Positions 12,954-13,175 of a DNA stretch of 13,175 nt are shown piece by piece. The notes below the pieces were generated by a model. That model was not told the origin of the DNA and did not search any database. It worked only from the letters and a program-made list of their open reading frames with translations. The DNA comes from Candidatus Saccharimonadales bacterium (GTDB lineage: Bacteria > Patescibacteriota > Saccharimonadia > Saccharimonadales > UBA4665): positions 1 to 13,175 of the forward strand of contig JANWHZ010000006.1 of assembly GCA_025450135.1 (NCBI GenBank), given 5' to 3'. Position numbers and translations under genes: made by a program. Positions within the stretch are counted from its first letter, which is position 1. Every line of letters begins with the position of its first letter.

Positions 12954-13175
12954 ATGCCAGCACCTTTTACCGAGCTTCCACCACTGGAACAATAGCACGC
13001 AGATCAAGCGCCTGGGTTTAATGCTGAAATGTAGGCAGACGGTTTAATTTATGCAGAACTCGGCACGGCTGCTCTCAATTTCTTGTCGAAGCAGAGAGGC
13101 AATATCAAGCCTATGTAGCTATGCTGCCGCAGGGGCAGCAAGATGCGCTAGCGCAGGCAGAGGAGGACCTCCGAA
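12954..13175 (+). pseudogene. Apparently decayed gene with two in-frame TAG codons and one frameshift; 3' end outside window
   Basis: From the ATG at 12954 one frame reads MPAPFTELPPLEQ, then TAG (12993), HADQAPGFNAEM, then TAG (13032), then ADGLIYAELGTAALNF. After stepping back one base at 13082 it continues LVEAERQYQAYVAMLPQGQQ and DALAQAEEDLR to the window edge. All three blocks look like one Gln/Ala/Glu-rich helical protein, and the TAG codons could come from CAG. The promoter upstream is intact. I do not recognise the family. Other genes here end normally in TAG, so TAG is a real stop in this genome. The alternative is that the true gene starts later, for example at an internal ATG near 13127, and that the upstream similarity is chance. 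Confidence 0.4.

Noticed and set aside
12954..13175. Alternative genetic code with TAG as Gln
   Set aside because: polA, mutM, rpsT, the PPC gene and others end at TAG at family-appropriate positions.

Overview
The window looks like a chromosomal segment of a Candidate Phyla Radiation (Patescibacteria) bacterium, most likely a Saccharibacteria (TM7) relative. This rests on inference from several traits: a DNA polymerase I with a decayed proofreading domain, an F420-ligase-fold protein without a recognisable F420 context, several small membrane proteins of no known family, and genes whose start codons sit almost directly after a -10 box. No rRNA, tRNA, CRISPR array, transposase or phage gene was seen.

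Layout. Bases 1-1581 (minus strand) hold the N-terminal 527 residues of a P-type ATPase-like membrane protein in which every catalytic signature I can check is substituted. Divergent from it is polA (1655-4312), followed in the same direction by a HAD-superfamily protein with no normal start codon and by a PPC-domain (DUF296) gene broken by a one-base frameshift. Next come a membrane-anchored SGNH-hydrolase-like protein (5442-6905), a convergent four-helix membrane protein (6902-7333, minus), and a secreted or anchored protein with two conserved-looking cysteines (7501-8076). A divergent pair follows: a 79-residue DciA/DUF721-like protein (minus) and the repair glycosylase mutM, both apparently started from one overlapping TATAAT element. 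Then come another small membrane protein (9248-9754, minus) and, divergent from it, holA (DNA polymerase III delta). After a 240-base gap with a promoter and possible leader structures lies a two-gene operon: a YhhQ/VUT-family queuosine-precursor-type transporter and a CofE-like gamma-glutamyl ligase homologue. The right end has rpsT (minus) with an unusually long Lys/Ala/Pro tail. Divergent from it is a promoter feeding what looks like a decayed gene that runs off the edge.

Together: the core theme is DNA replication and repair (polA, mutM, holA, possibly a DciA-like helicase loader) mixed with cell-envelope proteins. The most notable signals are (1) the P-type ATPase pseudoenzyme, (2) a shared, back-to-back promoter giving two leaderless mRNAs between the DciA-like gene and mutM, within a wider pattern of leaderless or near-leaderless starts, (3) the transporter plus glutamyl-ligase operon, and (4) four damaged or degenerate genes close to intact core genes.
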